Below the pieces are notes generated by a model. That model saw nothing but the letters and a program-made list of their open reading frames with translations, did not search any database and was not told where the DNA came from. This document shows, piece after piece, positions 7,150 to 8,862 of a stretch of 8,862 bases of DNA; the stretch's first letter is position 1; each line of letters begins with the position of its first letter. Made by a program: the position numbers and the translations under genes. The DNA is from Candidatus Brocadiia bacterium (GTDB taxonomy: Bacteria > Planctomycetota > MHYJ01 > JACQXL01). The stretch lies in assembly GCA_020062035.1 (NCBI GenBank), contig JAGUXD010000179.1, positions 1 to 8,862 of the forward strand. The letters are read 5' to 3'.

Positions 7150-7703
7150 ATCCTGTTTCGTTTTTTTCTAATCACCACTTCATCAACACCATCTGACTCC
7201 TTCAATTTAACATCTATAATCTCATCCTGTTTGATTTTACATAACCTACCGACATAATCCGCCTGGATAGGTAATTCACGCTCTCCGCGGTCTATCAGAA
7301 CAGTTAGTTGTATTCGTTTAGGTCTTCCAAAATCAGCAAGTTCATTAAGGGCAGACCTTATGGTTCTACCTGTATATAACACATCATCCACTAAAATAAT
7401 ATTCTTCCCTGTAATATCAAAAGAAATATCAGTATCTTTTACTATTGGTGATGGTCCGACAGTATTCAAGTCATCACGATACAAAGTAATATCCAGTGTC
7501 CCGAATAATATCTTTTCCTTTACCCTTTTTTCTATGATTGCTTTTAACCTCTGAGCCAGAGGCACGCCCAGGCGATGGATGCCGATTATCGCCATAGGAT
7601 TTGTCCTTATCTCGTTAGACAGTTGAGAAATGATTTTTCCGGCAAGTGTTTCTAAAATATTCTTTATATCTTTCTGGTTCAGAATAACTTTATCTTTTGG
7701 CAT
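7146..7703 (-). CDS. pyrR: PyrR: pyrimidine operon regulator / uracil phosphoribosyltransferase
   Basis: PyrR is a type I phosphoribosyltransferase-fold protein. In other bacteria it binds UMP and pyr mRNA to attenuate pyr expression, and it can also make UMP from uracil and PRPP. The 185-residue protein carries the PRPP signature [12 protein letters not shown] (103-114), the PyrR hallmark [12 protein letters not shown] (68-79), and [18 protein letters not shown] (136-153). The usual basic loop of the form (R/K)TRG reads HRLG here (43-46), a deviation at the nucleotide-binding loop. I chose ATG 7703 because it gives the normal family length. A TTG at 7742 keeps the frame open but more probably forms a -35 element. 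It is first gene of the pyrR-pyrB-pyrC-rluB unit. I see no PyrR-binding RNA loop upstream. Confidence 0.95.
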   Translation of the reverse strand: MPKDKVILNQKDIKNILETLAGKIISQLSNEIRTNPMAIIGIHRLGVPLAQRLKAIIEKRVKEKILFGTLDITLYRDDLNTVGPSPIVKDTDISFDITGKNIILVDDVLYTGRTIRSALNELADFGRPKRIQLTVLIDRGERELPIQADYVGRLCKIKQDEIIDVKLKESDGVDEVVIRKKRNRI

Positions 7704-7714
7704 ATCAAATACCA

Positions 7715-7742
7715 AGAATAGTCGAAAGATACGAAAAGTCAA
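7715..7742 (-). promoter_or_regulatory. Candidate sigma-70 promoter of the pyr operon
   Basis: On the minus strand, TTGACT (7742-7737, 5 of 6 to TTGACA) is followed by a 16-bp spacer and TATTCT (7720-7715, 4 of 6 to TATAAT). A start about 7 nt downstream would lie only a few bases before the pyrR ATG at 7703, giving an almost leaderless mRNA and no room for a PyrR attenuator. A further upstream promoter in the spacer remains possible. Confidence 0.4.
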
Positions 7743-7763
7743 GAAAAATAGCCACTGCGGTGA

Positions 7764-7792
7764 ATATTCTGTCCAATCTGTGGCCAGAATAT
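7764..7792. repeat. Hairpin within the pyrR-uvrB spacer
   Basis: ATATTCTG (7764-7771) and CAGAATAT (7785-7792) are perfect 8-bp inverted copies around a 13-nt loop. The site overlaps the first copy of the 24-bp direct repeat and lies between the two divergent genes. It could be a protein-binding operator or part of the dispersed repeat. No T-tract makes it a terminator. Confidence 0.5.
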
Positions 7793-7813
7793 ATTAGACA
7801 ACAAATATGTTTT

Positions 7814-7843
7814 TTGGTAATCATTTAATTTAATCTGTGTAAT
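7814..7843 (+). promoter_or_regulatory. Candidate promoter of uvrB
   Basis: TTGGTA (7814-7819, 4 of 6 to the -35 consensus), an 18-bp spacer and TGTAAT (7838-7843, 5 of 6 to the -10 consensus). A start near 7850 would give a leader of about 17 nt. The -10 falls inside the repeat copy at 7832-7855. No LexA-type box of a known class is seen. It is a weak prediction. Confidence 0.3.
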
Positions 7844-7866
7844 CAGTGGCTAAAACCTTATTTCGT

Positions 7867-8862
7867 ATGGATAAATTTAAGTTGGTCAGCAAATACAAGC
7901 CCTGCGGAGACCAGCCACAGGCAATTAGCAAACTTGTTCAGGGTATTATTGCAGGTAAAAAAGAGCAGGTTCTTTTGGGTGTTACCGGTTCAGGTAAGAC
8001 CTTCACAATGGCAAATGTAATAGAGAATGTCAATAAGCCGGTTCTGGTCATCTCGCATAATAAGACCCTTGCGGCTCAGTTATACGCGGAATTCAAGGAG
8101 TTCTTTCCAGATAATGCGGTTCATTATTTCGTGAGTTACTACGATTATTACCAGCCCGAGGCATATATTCCCCAGAGGGATATCTACATAGAGAAGGATG
8201 CCTCTATTAACGAGAATTTAGAGCGGTTGCGGCTTGGCGCAACCAGTTCGCTTCTTTCCAGAAATGATGTGATTATCATCGCAAGCGTTTCCTGTATCTA
8301 TAATTTAGGTTCCCCAGAGGATTATGCAGAAATGACCCTGACCGTTAGAAAAGGTGAGCAAATTCCCAGACGCTCTTTATTAAAGAGATTAGTTGAGATG
8401 CAATACGAGAGGAACGATATTGATTTCAAGCCGGGAAGTTTTCGCCTGCGTGGCGGCGAGGTTATAGACATCTTCCCGCCTTATCAGGATAATGCCCTGA
8501 GAATAATATTGGATGATGCTATTCAACAAATCGGTCTTATTCATCCACTCACCGGCAAGAAAATAAGTGAACTTGATAAATCTACGCTCTTCCCGACCAA
8601 ACACTTTATTATTCCTGAGGATAAAATCAGCCTCGGCATTAAGTCAATCCGTGATGAATTAGAAAAACACCTCAAGGTCTTGCAGAAACAGGGTAAAACA
8701 TTAGAAGCCCACCGTTTGGAAACAAGAACCAACTATGATTTGGAGATGATTTCGGAGATTGGCTATTGCAAGGGTATAGAGAATTACTCACGGCATTTTA
8801 GTAATCGCCTGCTCGGGCAGCGACCTACGACGTTGTTAGATTATTTCCAGGAGGATTTTGTA
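7867..8862 (+). CDS. uvrB: Excinuclease ABC subunit B, N-terminal half (cut by window end)
   Basis: UvrB is the helicase-like damage-verification subunit of UvrABC nucleotide excision repair; it receives damaged DNA from UvrA and recruits UvrC. The 332 codons present are about half of the usual ~660-residue protein, and the frame is open at the window end. The start [20 protein letters not shown] matches the family N-terminus. Walker A GVTGSGKT is at 38-45, [19 protein letters not shown] at about 63-81, and the DNA-clamping beta-hairpin [12 protein letters not shown] begins at 91. [12 protein letters not shown] (139-150) has N where I expect G in the family (CIYGLG). The later block GIENYSRH is also characteristic. 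It has no visible Shine-Dalgarno site. It is transcribed divergently from pyrR across a 163-bp spacer. Confidence 0.97.
   Translation, partial: MDKFKLVSKYKPCGDQPQAISKLVQGIIAGKKEQVLLGVTGSGKTFTMANVIENVNKPVLVISHNKTLAAQLYAEFKEFFPDNAVHYFVSYYDYYQPEAYIPQRDIYIEKDASINENLERLRLGATSSLLSRNDVIIIASVSCIYNLGSPEDYAEMTLTVRKGEQIPRRSLLKRLVEMQYERNDIDFKPGSFRLRGGEVIDIFPPYQDNALRIILDDAIQQIGLIHPLTGKKISELDKSTLFPTKHFIIPEDKISLGIKSIRDELEKHLKVLQKQGKTLEAHRLETRTNYDLEMISEIGYCKGIENYSRHFSNRLLGQRPTTLLDYFQEDFV

Larger units (their letters stand above)
7749..7852. repeat. Repeat unit flanked by 9-bp inverted arms in the pyrR-uvrB spacer
   Basis: TAGCCACTG (7749-7757) and CAGTGGCTA (7844-7852) are perfect inverted copies bounding a 104-bp segment of the divergent spacer. 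The right arm lies in a 24-bp sequence (7832-7855) that has a second, direct copy at 7766-7789 with about 18 of 24 matches; both share CTGT..AATC.GTGGC. Similar ATCTGTGTAATC-type sequences are, from memory, common dispersed repeats in bacterial genomes, but I cannot verify that here. It is non-coding. Confidence 0.6.

Noticed and set aside
7704..7742. TTG start for pyrR giving 13 extra residues
   Set aside because: The ATG at 7703 gives the normal PyrR length, and the TTG forms part of a good -35 hexamer.
7800..7811. AACA-N4-TGTT palindrome upstream of uvrB as a LexA/SOS box
   Set aside because: It matches neither the CTGT-N8-ACAG nor the GAAC-N4-GTTC class, and arms of 4 bp in AT-rich DNA are expected by chance.

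Overview
This is a bacterial chromosomal window of moderate GC (my impression is about 40%). It carries six housekeeping genes. One is truncated by the window edge, and several short palindromic or tandem repeats sit between or inside the genes. I see no transposase, phage gene, CRISPR array, tRNA, rRNA or toxin/defence cassette. The lineage cannot be fixed by eye. The gene forms (a long bacterial SMC, a pyrR-pyrB-pyrC cluster, class I dihydroorotase with Aquifex-like metal ligands), the abundance of small intergenic palindromes and the lack of Shine-Dalgarno sequences before every start would suit an uncultivated, probably anaerobic, candidate-phylum bacterium. That placement is inference.

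Layout. Positions 1-416 have no convincing gene. A degenerate 12-bp tandem repeat fills 1-214. It abuts an 89-bp near-complete hairpin element (214-302), which is followed by a small perfect palindrome (316-334). The + strand smc gene (417-4169) encodes the chromosome condensation/segregation ATPase. Its reading frame contains two apparent extra segments, one of them centred on a GC-rich palindrome. smc converges on and overlaps, by 23 bp, the last gene of a tightly packed minus-strand operon. That operon reads pyrR (7703-7146), pyrB (7149-6202), pyrC (6200-4923) and an RsuA/RluB-type pseudouridine synthase (4923-4147). The junctions are a 4-nt ATGA overlap, a 1-nt gap and a 1-nt TAATG overlap. 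Divergent from pyrR, after a 163-bp spacer rich in repeats, uvrB begins at 7867 and runs off the window end with 332 codons present.

Function. PyrB and PyrC catalyse consecutive steps of de novo pyrimidine synthesis (carbamoyl-aspartate, then dihydroorotate). PyrR is the usual UMP-responsive regulator or uracil phosphoribosyltransferase of such operons. The pseudouridine synthase is a translationally coupled passenger that links the operon to ribosome maturation. smc and uvrB belong to chromosome maintenance and nucleotide excision repair and are not functionally tied to the operon. I found no evidence of a new multi-gene system. The most unusual content is the repeat DNA, especially where it lies inside or at the end of coding sequence.
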